Positions 43,290 through 52,422 of a stretch of DNA of 64,000 nt are shown here, piece after piece. The notes under the pieces are model-generated. The model saw only the letters and a list, made by a program, of their open reading frames with translations. It was not told where the DNA came from and searched no databases. The position numbers and the translations under genes were made by a program. Numbering within the stretch: position 1 is the first letter of the stretch; each line of letters starts with the position of its first letter. The stretch lies in the NCBI RefSeq assembly GCF_000757885.1, contig NZ_JQCR01000003.1, forward strand, positions 1,488,001 to 1,552,000, written 5' to 3'. The stretch comes from Paenibacillus wynnii. GTDB lineage: Bacteria; Bacillota; Bacilli; Paenibacillales; Paenibacillaceae.

Positions 43290-44618
43290 TCATTGTAGTT
43301 TTTGAATTCGGTCCCATTGGCTTACAATATCTGTAACGCGCACTCCAAAGTTTTCGTCGATAACCACGACTTCACCCTTGGCGATTAATTTGTTATTGAC
43401 CAGTATATCTACCGGTTCACCAGCCAGCTTGTCCAGCTCGATAATCGAACCTTGAGACATTTCTAGAATATCTTTGATCTGCTTTTGGGTCCTTCCTAAT
43501 TCTACGGTTACTCTTAGTGGTATGTCCATCAATAAATTTAAATTATTTTCGTCGAAATTACCAAAGGTTCCACCATTGAGATTCGCAAACTGTACAGGCT
43601 GAACATTAATGTTGCGATTTGGTGCAGAATTTGGCGGCGGACCCTGCCCATATGGCATTCCCTGAGGCGGCATTCCGTATGGAGGCATCCCGGGCATTCC
43701 ATACGCCGGCATTCCTGTCGGAGGGTAATAATAGCCTCCTTCTGGCATTCCTGGATAAGGTGGCATCCCCGGTTGTGGCGCATATTGTGGAGGCTGTCCA
43801 GGGTGCTGCATCGGCGGTTGCTCAGCTACAGGTGCCGGTGCCGGTGCTGGTGCCGGTGCTGGTGCAGCTGCCGGGGCTGGAGCAGGTTTAGAAGGAGCCG
43901 ATGTAGATGATACTGCTGCCTCCTGATCTGCAACACTTACATCACCAAGCAGCATAGTTACCATATCTTTTGCAAAAGGAACCGGTAGAAGCTGCATAAT
44001 CGTAGAATCTATCAGATCTCCAATTTTGAGACGGAATGATATACGAATAAGCGTCTCTTCATCAGGTAGGCTACCAACGCCTTCCCCACTGGACATATTA
44101 AGGATATCAATCCCTGGTGGAGATATATTGACAAAGCGATTGAATATGGTTGACATAGAGGTCGCTGAAGATCCCATCATCTGGTTCATTGCCTCTTGAA
44201 CTGCACTGACATGAATTTCATTCAGTTCTTCATCCTTAGGTTCCCCTTCACCACCTAGCATTAGATCTGCAATGACTTGGGCATCCCTAATTTTAATAAC
44301 AAGTGAATTTATACCTTGAAAACCATCCACATACTGCACATGAACTGCAACGTGGGGTCTTGGGAAAGCTTCCTCGAATTCACCGCGCGTAATGATAGAA
44401 ACCTGCGGTGTAGTGATATCAACCTTTTTCCCCAATAATGTGGAGAGTGCAGTCGCTGCGCTACCAAAAGTAATATTACCAATTTCACCTAGAGCATCTT
44501 GTTCAAACGCCGTTAAGAAGTCATTTACAGTTTTAACCGAAGGGGCAATCGATCCTTCTGCTGATTGTCTTAAAAGAGCATCTATTTCCTCTTGGGATAA
44601 ATAGTCCTTACTCGTCAA
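43290..44618 (-). CDS. fliY: Flagellar switch phosphatase FliY
   Basis: C-ring protein combining a CheY-P phosphatase and a FliN domain. TTG 44618 (LTSKDYLSQEEIDALLRQS) follows GGAG at 9 nt and gives 442 aa, overlapping fliM by 11 nt; the longer frame reads the fliM end in another phase. N-terminal CheY-P binding helix, CheC-like domain (about 40-230) with two ExxN sites (EIGNITFGSA, EAMNQMMGSS), an Ala/Pro then Pro/Gly/Met/Tyr-rich linker (about 240-350), and the FliN domain (about 355-442). Confidence 0.96.
   Translation of the reverse strand: MTSKDYLSQEEIDALLRQSAEGSIAPSVKTVNDFLTAFEQDALGEIGNITFGSAATALSTLLGKKVDITTPQVSIITRGEFEEAFPRPHVAVHVQYVDGFQGINSLVIKIRDAQVIADLMLGGEGEPKDEELNEIHVSAVQEAMNQMMGSSATSMSTIFNRFVNISPPGIDILNMSSGEGVGSLPDEETLIRISFRLKIGDLIDSTIMQLLPVPFAKDMVTMLLGDVSVADQEAAVSSTSAPSKPAPAPAAAPAPAPAPAPAPVAEQPPMQHPGQPPQYAPQPGMPPYPGMPEGGYYYPPTGMPAYGMPGMPPYGMPPQGMPYGQGPPPNSAPNRNINVQPVQFANLNGGTFGNFDENNLNLLMDIPLRVTVELGRTQKQIKDILEMSQGSIIELDKLAGEPVDILVNNKLIAKGEVVVIDENFGVRVTDIVSQWDRIQKLQ
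43610..43900 (-). repeat. Low-complexity Pro-rich coding repeats in fliY
   Basis: Encodes an AP dipeptide run (PAPAPAPAPAPAPV) and then PGMPPY/YGMPP-type repeats. At DNA level the dipeptide run is near-perfect GGTGCC/GGTGCT hexamers, a candidate for length change between strains. Confidence 0.8.
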
Positions 44619-45606
44619 ATTCTTCAACTCCTTCACTGACAATCTCGTCTATTTGCACGGCAACCCTATCTCTTATCACTCCAGGACTACCGATAAACTT
44701 CAGCTTATTCCCTACTTTAATCGACAATCCAGAATCTACAGTTTTGTTAAGCGATATCACATCACCAACGCTTAGCCCAAGAAACTCAGATATAGATAAA
44801 TTGGACTCCCCGAGTTCGGCTACAATAGGAAGCTGTGCCCGGTGAACTCTTGTCTTAATAATCTCTAGCTCACCTGCATCACGCGCTCTCTTCTCCGTCA
44901 CAAACCACTGGTGTACAGATAGCCTCGACATAATCGGCTCCAATACAACGTGAGGTATACACAGATTTATCATACCGGTGGTATCACCAATTTTGGTGCT
45001 GAGTGAGATCAGAGCAATCGTCTCATTTGGAGAAACGATTTGCATAAATTGCGGATTCGTTTCCAAAGCTTCCATACGGGGTTCAATATCCAACACCGTC
45101 TTCCACGCTTCCCGTAAGCTTTCAAAACACCTGCTGAAAATCCGTTCCATAATTGTCGTTTCAATCTCGGTTAGAGCAACAATTTTGGTTGGAGCCGTAC
45201 CGAACCCGCCAAGAAGCCTGTCGAGCATTGCGAATGCAATATTTGGATGAACCTCCATGACCATTCGACCTTCTAAAGGCTCAGCTTCAAAGATATTTAA
45301 AATTGTCATTTTAGGAATGGAGCGGATAAACTCATCATAAGGGAGCTGCTCTACCTGAACGACATTAATCTGCACAAAGGTGCGTAATTGGGCTGAAAAG
45401 TAAGTCGTTAGATAGCGGGCGAAGTTATCATGTATCCGAGTCAGACTTCGGATATGGTCCTTAGAAAAACGCACTGCCCGTTTAAAATCATAAAGACGAA
45501 TTTTTTTCTGAGTATCTTCTTTTTTTAATTCATCGGCATCCATTTCACCGGATGAGAGTGCAGCTAGTAGAGCATCAATCTCGTTTTGTGACAGTACATC
45601 AACCAT
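44608..45606 (-). CDS. fliM: Flagellar motor switch protein FliM
   Basis: C-ring protein and main CheY-P target. Start ATG 45606 (MVDVLSQNEIDALLAAL), 6 nt after GGGGGTG; GTG three codons upstream overlaps the ribosome site. 332 aa. The N-terminal CheY-P-binding peptide LSQNEIDALL is intact, followed by the middle CheC-like domain without ExxN phosphatase sites and the C-terminal SpoA domain (about 250-325). Confidence 0.96.
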   Translation of the reverse strand: MVDVLSQNEIDALLAALSSGEMDADELKKEDTQKKIRLYDFKRAVRFSKDHIRSLTRIHDNFARYLTTYFSAQLRTFVQINVVQVEQLPYDEFIRSIPKMTILNIFEAEPLEGRMVMEVHPNIAFAMLDRLLGGFGTAPTKIVALTEIETTIMERIFSRCFESLREAWKTVLDIEPRMEALETNPQFMQIVSPNETIALISLSTKIGDTTGMINLCIPHVVLEPIMSRLSVHQWFVTEKRARDAGELEIIKTRVHRAQLPIVAELGESNLSISEFLGLSVGDVISLNKTVDSGLSIKVGNKLKFIGSPGVIRDRVAVQIDEIVSEGVEEFDE

Positions 45607-45643
45607 TTCAATCACCCCCCTATCAAGAATAACCGGCTTGAAA

Positions 45644-46111
45644 CTACAAAGAAGTCAAAATAAAATTGGTAATCTCAATCTGTGTCAGCTTGCCTTCAGT
45701 CAAGGTTTTGTTGATCAAATTAACTAGTTTACTGCTAAGCTGATCTTTGCCTTCCGCCCCGTTTAATTGCTCTGGTTTGGTATCGGCAAGCGTCTTAATG
45801 ATGATTGGCTTGATCTTAATATCTTTAATCTTATCGAATTCTTCCTTGGATGTAATAGAATCCAATTGAAATGCGAAATTTATTAAAACGATATAATCGG
45901 GGTCTGCAAGATTAGTTTTGATGTCAGTTATTTCCGCGGTCAGCTCGACAATTTCATCGGCACTTAAATGCTTTGCTTCTACATTCTCAACAGCCGCGTT
46001 GACCTCATTTTTGTCACTTGGAAAAAATTTGCCCATTAACAGAAAGGCGGCTAATACAATTAATGTAATTGCCAGCAAAATAGTTATGAGCCATGGCAGC
46101 ATCTTTTTCAT
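45644..46111 (-). CDS. fliL: Flagellar basal body protein FliL
   Basis: Single-pass inner membrane protein near the stators. 155 aa, N-terminal helix (about 5-28, LPWLITILLAITLIVLAAFL) and a periplasmic-side stomatin-like domain with DPDYIVLINFAFQL and a C-terminal GKLTQIEITNFILTSL. Start overlaps swrD by 4 nt. Confidence 0.93.
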   Translation of the reverse strand: MKKMLPWLITILLAITLIVLAAFLLMGKFFPSDKNEVNAAVENVEAKHLSADEIVELTAEITDIKTNLADPDYIVLINFAFQLDSITSKEEFDKIKDIKIKPIIIKTLADTKPEQLNGAEGKDQLSSKLVNLINKTLTEGKLTQIEITNFILTSL

Positions 46112-46332
46112 GAATGGTCCTCCAATGATTGCACTTTAATGGTAGCTACGTTTGAGCCGATTTCCTTGTTATACTGCCGGATTTTTTCAATAACCTCATC
46201 GACTTTTTCAAGTACGATCAATCTTTTGCCCGTAACCAAAGTAATATATGTATCCGGGCTTTCTTCCACCATCTCCACCAAAAGGGCATTCAGCCACATT
46301 GGGGTTCCATTTATACGAGTTACCGAGATCAT
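46108..46332 (-). CDS. swrD: FlbD/SwrD family flagellar protein
   Basis: 74 aa. Conserved start MISVTRINGTPMWLNALLVE and DTYITLVTGKRLIVLE. B. subtilis SwrD, at this place between flgE and fliL, is needed for full swarming motor power. Its ribosome site (GGAGG) follows the terminator-like hairpin at 46348-46374. Confidence 0.92.
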   Translation of the reverse strand: MISVTRINGTPMWLNALLVEMVEESPDTYITLVTGKRLIVLEKVDEVIEKIRQYNKEIGSNVATIKVQSLEDHS

Positions 46333-46347
46333 AGCAGGCCTCCTAAC

Positions 46348-46374
46348 AAAAAATAGGGGAAGGAGCTCTCCCCC
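46348..46374 (-). terminator. Terminator-like hairpin inside the fla/che operon
   Basis: Minus strand GGGGGAG and CTTCCCC pair over seven positions (one G-U) around AGCTC, followed by TATTTTTTG. It is a textbook intrinsic terminator between flgE and swrD, in the middle of an otherwise tight operon. No promoter is obvious between it and swrD. Confidence 0.75.
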
Positions 46375-46455
46375 CGTCTGAGCGATAACACTCCCACAAT
46401 TGCCGAAATGTTTCTATTAATATAAAGCGTTTATTCAAGTAGTTATGATCTACTG

Positions 46456-47274
46456 TTAACGTTTCAGGTTAACAACTTCCTGCAGTACCTCATCAGAAGT
46501 AGTGATAATACGGGAGTTCGCTTGAAAACCACGTTGGGCAACTATCATCTCAGTAAATTCATTAGTTAAGTCAACATTAGACATCTCAAGTTGACCTGCC
46601 ACAATCGCTCCTGTTCCTGTTTCGGTATTATTGGCAGTTGTCGGTTCCAATGCACCATCCGCGTTAGCATTCAAGGTCATACGATACAGATTTCCGCCGA
46701 TTTTCTCAAGACCTTGAGGGTTGGAAACCTTACCGACACCAATCTGAACACCAGGCTGTGTTGTACCGTCACTCATCGTTTGAACAATCGTACCGTCATT
46801 GGAGATCGAAAAACCGGTTACGGCTTCATCTAACTGTATAATGCCTCCAGCAGAGTCTAATACGTGCAAGCCATCAGAGGTAACTAAGTTGCGGCTCGAG
46901 TCTACATGAAAATCACCTGCACGGGTAAGAAAAGGAGTTTCTTGTGCATCAGAAAGCTTAACCAAGAAAAAACCGTCTCCATCAAGTCGCAGATCCGTTG
47001 GATTATTAGTGGTCATTGCGCTACCTGCCAAGTGTAATGTGTCAACAGAACCTATACTTACACCCAGACCGATTTGTTTGGCATTTACTCCGCCTTGAGC
47101 ACCATCAGTTGGTGCAGTTACTCCGGACACCGTCTGACTCATGATATCTTTAAACATTACACGGCCCGATTTGAAGCCGATTGTATTAACGTTGGCGATA
47201 TTATTCCCGATAACATCCAATTTAGTTTGAAAACCGCGCATGCCTGAAACCCCTGAGTACATCGATCTTAACAT
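46456..47274 (-). CDS. flgE: Flagellar hook protein FlgE (FlgG-like short form)
   Basis: 272 aa. FlgE/F/G N-terminal signature MLRSMYSGVSGMRGFQTKLD and IGNNIANVNTIGFKSGR; C-terminal MSNVDLTNEFTEMIVAQRGF and ITTSDEVLQEVVNLKR. By position after fliK-flgD and close likeness to the 264-aa B. subtilis hook protein, it is the hook subunit; some databases would label it FlgG, and a rod role cannot be excluded. Start ATG 47274 after GGGAGATGA. Confidence 0.92.
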   Translation of the reverse strand: MLRSMYSGVSGMRGFQTKLDVIGNNIANVNTIGFKSGRVMFKDIMSQTVSGVTAPTDGAQGGVNAKQIGLGVSIGSVDTLHLAGSAMTTNNPTDLRLDGDGFFLVKLSDAQETPFLTRAGDFHVDSSRNLVTSDGLHVLDSAGGIIQLDEAVTGFSISNDGTIVQTMSDGTTQPGVQIGVGKVSNPQGLEKIGGNLYRMTLNANADGALEPTTANNTETGTGAIVAGQLEMSNVDLTNEFTEMIVAQRGFQANSRIITTSDEVLQEVVNLKR

Positions 47275-47371
47275 TTAATATCATCTCCCGGATTATAATA
47301 GTTCTTTGGTGAAGTAAGGACCGCGTCAGTCGGTCGGCGGTCACTCCGGCTTTCCGTTAGGACCAGCCAGT

Positions 47372-47755
47372 TCATGAAATAATTACTGCACTATCAATTT
47401 GGGTAAATACATTATCTTTCATAGAGCTTCCATCCATTGCTGTAACAACAGTACGATTGGCAACACTAACGATTAGTGCCATGTCTTTCATCAAGATCAG
47501 CGATTCCTTGCTTCCCTTGGCTGCTGCCTTATCGACGGCAGAAGATATTTGATCCAATTGACGGCTTCCAAGTGTTATCCCTCTTTGTTCTAATCGCTTA
47601 GCGGCATGATTACTGAATTTAAGCATATTGCGCTGCAGCACGTTCTCGAACGAAGCTTCTGGACCCCCTGTGCTTTTGGAAGCTGAGGGACGTTGTAAAG
47701 TTGATGGATGGACTACATTGGGATACATTTGGCCAATCGTCAGCCGTTCACTCAT
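47372..47755 (-). CDS. Flagellar operon protein of TIGR02530 type
   Basis: 127 aa, no membrane helix. Core FSNHAAKRLEQRGITLGSRQ and GSKESLILMKDMALIVSVAN, then NRTVVTAMD. This family occurs next to flgD/flgE in many Firmicutes and its function is not established. Its ATG overlaps the flgD stop by 4 nt. The 97 nt to flgE can form a GACCGC/GCGGTC stem but have no gene. Confidence 0.88.
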   Translation of the reverse strand: MSERLTIGQMYPNVVHPSTLQRPSASKSTGGPEASFENVLQRNMLKFSNHAAKRLEQRGITLGSRQLDQISSAVDKAAAKGSKESLILMKDMALIVSVANRTVVTAMDGSSMKDNVFTQIDSAVIIS

Positions 47756-48252
47756 GTCGTCTCCCCGCTCTCCTCGCTGCCTCCTGTATTCGTACCACTA
47801 GAGTCAATGTTTGCTGCTGAAGGTGCAATTTTCACTTCTGTTACATCTGTAATAGCAATCTTTTTGTCTCCAACAACCGCATAATTAACACCGCTTTTTA
47901 CGACTATTGAATCTACAATCCCAGATACAGGTAAAAGTGTTGTACTATCTGTCCAAGTAATACTTTTGCCAATCAGGTTGGAAGCAGAACCAAGAGACTG
48001 ATTCAGGGATGTTAGCTGTGTAGAAATATTCATCAACTGCTCAACAGACGAGAATTGAGCCATTTGTGCAATAAACTCTTTATCTTCCATCGGCTGCATC
48101 GGATCCTGGTTTTGAAGCTGAGTAATAAGAATTTTAAGGAACTGATCTTTCCCCATAACCGAACTGCCTGAAGCACTGCCAGGGTTTGCGCTGTTGCCTG
48201 TAGCATAGTTAGGCCAAGTATTACTGGTTGATATTAAATTTGAAGAAGCCAT
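47752..48252 (-). CDS. flgD: Flagellar hook-capping protein FlgD
   Basis: Scaffold for hook polymerisation. 166 aa. N-terminal MGKDQFLKILITQLQNQDPM and PMEDKEFIAQMAQFSSVEQL are the family signature; the C-terminal hook-cap domain is shortened and ends in a Ser/Gly/Glu-rich tail. Confidence 0.96.
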   Translation of the reverse strand: MASSNLISTSNTWPNYATGNSANPGSASGSSVMGKDQFLKILITQLQNQDPMQPMEDKEFIAQMAQFSSVEQLMNISTQLTSLNQSLGSASNLIGKSITWTDSTTLLPVSGIVDSIVVKSGVNYAVVGDKKIAITDVTEVKIAPSAANIDSSGTNTGGSEESGETT

Positions 48253-48277
48253 AATATTCTCCTCTCTGTCTTACTCA

Positions 48278-49663
48278 TTAGGCCTTGGCAGAAAATGATG
48301 CGGTTTGATTCGGATCTCCCGAAACTCCTGTTTCAAGCAAATCCTTCCACTCTCCACTTAACTCTGCTGCGGTTACGGCGTCTGTCGAAGCGTCATTACC
48401 ATTGTTCGAACGTTTACCAGATTGTCCTCCTGAGCCGGACTGTCGACCCTCCTGATGCATTTGCGATTGGAGAGGTGTGTTATTCTGTGTTACCTCCAAC
48501 TTCTCAACCTGAAGTCCCTGAGACTGTAGTGCTGCACGCAATTGAACCATTTGCTGCTCCAATAAATCCTTGGCACCGGCATGTTCGGTTACAAACTGTG
48601 CTATAAGTTGTCCGTTCTGCATTGTAATTTTGACATCAACTTGTCCAAGATTCTCAGGAAACAGTGAGATCGTAGCTTCTGCAACTCCGCCCTTGTTCAC
48701 AATCTCCAGTTTGCTAGTGATCAACCCTGTCATTTCTTTAGCAAATTGATGAACAGGTACCTGAGGTACCTCTGCTTTCAGCGGTGCTGTAATTCCGTTT
48801 CGTATGGACAACTGCCCTGCGGTAACAATCTCATTGCTTTCGGTAGGGACTGTGAATTCTGGCACTGCTCCCTCATCAGATAATGACTTTTTCGCATCTG
48901 CAGTTACGACAACCTTTGTCTGAATAGTGCCTGAGAGATCCGTATCATTGCTTCCTGACTCGGCATTAACGGCTTGAGTTGAAGTAGCAGGTTTTTCGCT
49001 CTTTACCAACAGTTGATCTGAAGATTGTTGATTCTGACTCACTGCCATTTTAGGCTTGTCTGTATTCACAGAGGATTGACTCATGATTTCAGTAAAGTTA
49101 TTTAGGACAGTTAACCCTTTGGTTGTTAATTCCTCATTTCCGCCAGTTGCAGCCTCCTTAATGATAGAGACTAATCGGTTAAGATCATCCTGTACGGCAA
49201 AACGAAGGGTCTCGGGATTTTGTGCTAAAGGTGACAATACTGCTGCAGCCTCCGTTTGAGTTTCCTGAGGAACACTATTAGTCAGAAGCGCTGCTACCTG
49301 CATAAGCCAGCCTTGAAGTGAAGCCAGTAATGTTGGATCGGTAGCAATTAAATCATCAAGTTTCTCTATATCCTGCGCCAACTCACTAAGCAAATCAGAA
49401 TTTTGAGAAGCAGCCTCTTCTTTTGCATCATCAAAAGGTTGGATTTGTTTCAGCAAACCTTGCAATAAAACGAGCGGGTCCCCGCTTACAGCAACCGGAG
49501 CATTATTACTATCCTGAACGCCCGTCATCTTTTGAATAAGTGCTTGTGCAAAAGGCAGCAATGATCCTGTTCCCTCTGCACTTGCTACTGTGGTAGATGC
49601 CCCAGCAGTTGAAGTAGCAGTTGTTCCATTTCCTGCAGAAACCATTTGAAATACTAAGCTCAT
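48278..49663 (-). CDS. fliK: Flagellar hook-length control protein FliK
   Basis: Molecular ruler that triggers the FlhB switch. 461 aa, variable Ser/Thr/Gln-rich N-terminal two thirds and a conserved C-terminal Flg_hook domain (about 325-400) with ISLFPENLGQVDVKITMQNG and LRAALQSQGL. C-terminal tail is Gly/Ser/Asn-rich. Confidence 0.93.
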   Translation of the reverse strand: MSLVFQMVSAGNGTTATSTAGASTTVASAEGTGSLLPFAQALIQKMTGVQDSNNAPVAVSGDPLVLLQGLLKQIQPFDDAKEEAASQNSDLLSELAQDIEKLDDLIATDPTLLASLQGWLMQVAALLTNSVPQETQTEAAAVLSPLAQNPETLRFAVQDDLNRLVSIIKEAATGGNEELTTKGLTVLNNFTEIMSQSSVNTDKPKMAVSQNQQSSDQLLVKSEKPATSTQAVNAESGSNDTDLSGTIQTKVVVTADAKKSLSDEGAVPEFTVPTESNEIVTAGQLSIRNGITAPLKAEVPQVPVHQFAKEMTGLITSKLEIVNKGGVAEATISLFPENLGQVDVKITMQNGQLIAQFVTEHAGAKDLLEQQMVQLRAALQSQGLQVEKLEVTQNNTPLQSQMHQEGRQSGSGGQSGKRSNNGNDASTDAVTAAELSGEWKDLLETGVSGDPNQTASFSAKA

Positions 49664-49686
49664 ATTTTTTCACCTCCCTTCAAGTC

Positions 49687-50625
49687 TTATTTAGCGCCCA
49701 TTAAGCGGTTAACAACCATAGCTGTCTGTGTACTATCATTTTTGGTCATTTCCCCCAAGATAGAGGATCTCACACTATCACCAACACTGCTCAAAATCGT
49801 AACCACTTTATCTGGACTGATTTTGTACATCTCACTCAACAGCTTAGCTGCTTCAGCAGCCGGCATAGTGGTAAACGTTTGGTTAAGCTTTTCCTTATCA
49901 AGGTTTGTACTGCTTCCAGATGTGGATGCTGTTGTACCGGACTGTTTCTTCAATCTTGATTGAAGGGCCGCAATCGACAAATCCGTTGAAGTTGTAATTT
50001 CCTTTAACTTTACAGATACCTCGGCAGCCGTTTCAGGGGTCATTTTTTCCAGAATAGCAGTTTTACTCGCATTGTTCATGACGCTGAAGATTTGCACCAT
50101 TTCTTCTGTCGTTAGATTCTCCATAATCGGTGCTGCTTTGGATGCCTTCATTCCCGCGTATAGTTTGGCTAAGTTGGTAACCTGATTTTGGTAGGCATCC
50201 TCTTCGCTAACCGTATCTTCTTTAGCAGCGGATGCTGACTCTTCAATACTTTTAATCTGTGATTGAAGGGCCTTCACCTGAGTCTCCTGAGCCGCTTTTT
50301 CCTCAGTAACTTTTCTCAGGATTTCATTCTGATCAGCCAGCTTAGCTTTTAGTTCTTTAATGGTTGTTTCTGAGCTGGCGGCCTGTTCCTCAGCCTGCTG
50401 CTTATCATCCAAAGCAGGGTCTGCTGGTGGATCGGGAACCCATTTTTCTACTATCGGTATTTTGTTCGCAACGGTTAGCACATTATTGCGGATATCCATA
50501 TTAAAAAGGGTCAGCAATACTCCCAATAATACCAGCGTAAAAATAATAGGTATCATTAAAAATAGAAACCGCTCAAATTTACCAGCTGACTCTTGATTAT
50601 CGAGTTCCATTTCATTCTTCGCCAC
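49687..50625 (-). CDS. ylxF: YlxF/MotE-like flagellar protein with MgtE_N-type domain
   Basis: 312 aa. One membrane helix (about 23-45), a coiled coil (about 75-150) and a C-terminal domain (about 165-312) with helical repeats of the MgtE N-terminal type (KLYAGMKASKAAPIMENL, VVTILSSVGDSVRSSILGEM). B. subtilis ylxF lies at the same place, and the related MotE acts as a stator chaperone in some bacteria. Start GTG 50625 after GGAGGT. Confidence 0.85.
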   Translation of the reverse strand: MAKNEMELDNQESAGKFERFLFLMIPIIFTLVLLGVLLTLFNMDIRNNVLTVANKIPIVEKWVPDPPADPALDDKQQAEEQAASSETTIKELKAKLADQNEILRKVTEEKAAQETQVKALQSQIKSIEESASAAKEDTVSEEDAYQNQVTNLAKLYAGMKASKAAPIMENLTTEEMVQIFSVMNNASKTAILEKMTPETAAEVSVKLKEITTSTDLSIAALQSRLKKQSGTTASTSGSSTNLDKEKLNQTFTTMPAAEAAKLLSEMYKISPDKVVTILSSVGDSVRSSILGEMTKNDSTQTAMVVNRLMGAK

Positions 50626-50643
50626 TAGCGGAAACCTCCGAGT

Positions 50644-51087
50644 TTAGAGGGATTTCATCGCGAATCGGACCGTAGCTATCTCATCCAATTCGTTTTGTTC
50701 CCGTAAATTCATGCTATGCTGAAACAGCACCTGAGCCTTATCCTTAGCTTTCAGCCACACCTTTTCATCCAAAACCTTTGTACTTAGCTGTTCTTGCTTA
50801 TGTTGTACTTCCTGATTTGCATAAAAGATCTCTGAATGCTTACGGGTAATACATTTATCGAGATAGTCCACATAGTCCTGTAATTCGCGAATTTTATTCA
50901 TTGATGTTCTCTGTTCTACTGAACTTTGCAAAGAAAGAATGACATCACTTCGCTGAACCATCAATTCATTAAGACTTTTTTCTTGGGCTTGCAGCTCCCC
51001 AAGCGCGGTTGAAAGTATCCACTCCGCCTGTGTCTTTTCATTGCCCTTCAAGTCCACAACTTTTTGAAAAGGATAATGAAATTTCAT
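50644..51087 (-). CDS. fliJ: Flagellar export chaperone FliJ
   Basis: 147 aa, almost wholly coiled coil, as expected of the FliJ stalk that couples the FliI ATPase to FlhA. N-terminal MKFHYPFQKVVDLKGNEKTQ and C-terminal ELDEIATVRF are typical. Follows fliI by 9 nt. Confidence 0.93.
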   Translation of the reverse strand: MKFHYPFQKVVDLKGNEKTQAEWILSTALGELQAQEKSLNELMVQRSDVILSLQSSVEQRTSMNKIRELQDYVDYLDKCITRKHSEIFYANQEVQHKQEQLSTKVLDEKVWLKAKDKAQVLFQHSMNLREQNELDEIATVRFAMKSL

Positions 51088-51096
51088 AATTCAGCT

Positions 51097-52422
51097 TCAA
51101 CTCCTTGAGAATTGTGAAATTAAGGATTCTTGAACTTCGGCTAACGTAACTTTCTCATTCACCTTTTGTTTGGTGAAATTCCAAATGCTGTCGATATATT
51201 GGATGGACTCGTCAATTTGCGCGTTAGAGCCTCTCTGATAGGCCCCGATATTAATTAAATCTTCCGAATCCTTGTACACCGCCATTAGTCTTTTTACATT
51301 CTCTGCAGCATCTATTTGTTCTTCAGTCGCTATATCTTTCATAACCCGACTAATACTAGATAGTACATCAATTGCAGGAAAGTGACCTTTGTTAGCAATA
51401 CTTCGATTTAGAACAATATGACCGTCCAGAATCCCCCGAACGGCATCCGCAATAGGCTCGTTCATGTCATCTCCATCAACCAGAACGGTGTAAAAGGCAG
51501 TTATTGAACCTAGAGGCCCTGTACCAGCCCTTTCAAGCAGCTTGGGAAGGCTCGCGAACACGGATGGTGTATACCCTCGCATAGCTGGTGGTTCACCAAC
51601 TGCGAGACCCACTTCACGTTGCGCCATCGCGTACCGGGTAACAGAATCCATCATCAGCATGACATTTAGTCCGCGATCCCGGAAGTACTCAGCAATCGTT
51701 GTGGCGATTAATGCACCTTTAATTCTTATGAGTGCCGGCTGGTCAGAGGTAGCTACAATTACTACAGAACGTTGTAGACCCTCAGGTCCTAAATCACGTT
51801 CTATGAAGTCTAAAACTTCCCTGCCCCGCTCACCTATCAAAGCAATAACGTTTACATCTGCCGATGTATTTCGAGCGATCATACCCATCAGTGTACTTTT
51901 ACCAACACCTGAACCTGCAAATATGCCAACCCGCTGTCCTTTGCCAATAGTCAACAACCCGTCAATTGCTCTAACCCCTATACTAATTGGCTCCTGCACT
52001 CTCGGGCGGTTCAATGGATTAGACGGAATGTTGAAGGTCGAGCTATGCGGCATACGAGCCGGAATGAGTGAACCGTCCAACGGTTGACCCAATCCATCCA
52101 ATACCTTACCGAGAAGCTCAGAACCTACTTGAACACTCAATGGTTTGCCAGTTCCCACTACATCACAGCCAGGACCAATGGCTTGCAGTTCACCCAAAGG
52201 CATCAGAAGTACTTTATTATCCCGGAATCCAACAACTTCAGCCTTAAGCGGCTTAGTCCCTTTAGTGGGGTAGATGAAACATACATCACCTATGCTAGCA
52301 TCCGGACCTTCGGATTCAACCATGAGGCCGATAACCTGAGTGACTTTACCGTTAACTCTGACGGGATCAAAATTCAGCAATTGTTCTTTATAACGCTTAC
52401 TATCAAGCATTTTCTTCACCAT
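51097..52422 (-). CDS. fliI: Flagellum-specific ATPase FliI
   Basis: Hexameric F1-beta-like ATPase that energises export. 441 aa. Walker A GIFAGSGVGKSTLMG (near 164-178), GERGREVLDFIERDLG, Walker B NVMLMMDSVTRYA. Start ATG 52422 after GAGGAAGG; an ATG four codons later (52410) is an equal alternative. Overlaps fliH by 20 nt. Confidence 0.97.
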   Translation of the reverse strand: MVKKMLDSKRYKEQLLNFDPVRVNGKVTQVIGLMVESEGPDASIGDVCFIYPTKGTKPLKAEVVGFRDNKVLLMPLGELQAIGPGCDVVGTGKPLSVQVGSELLGKVLDGLGQPLDGSLIPARMPHSSTFNIPSNPLNRPRVQEPISIGVRAIDGLLTIGKGQRVGIFAGSGVGKSTLMGMIARNTSADVNVIALIGERGREVLDFIERDLGPEGLQRSVVIVATSDQPALIRIKGALIATTIAEYFRDRGLNVMLMMDSVTRYAMAQREVGLAVGEPPAMRGYTPSVFASLPKLLERAGTGPLGSITAFYTVLVDGDDMNEPIADAVRGILDGHIVLNRSIANKGHFPAIDVLSSISRVMKDIATEEQIDAAENVKRLMAVYKDSEDLINIGAYQRGSNAQIDESIQYIDSIWNFTKQKVNEKVTLAEVQESLISQFSRS

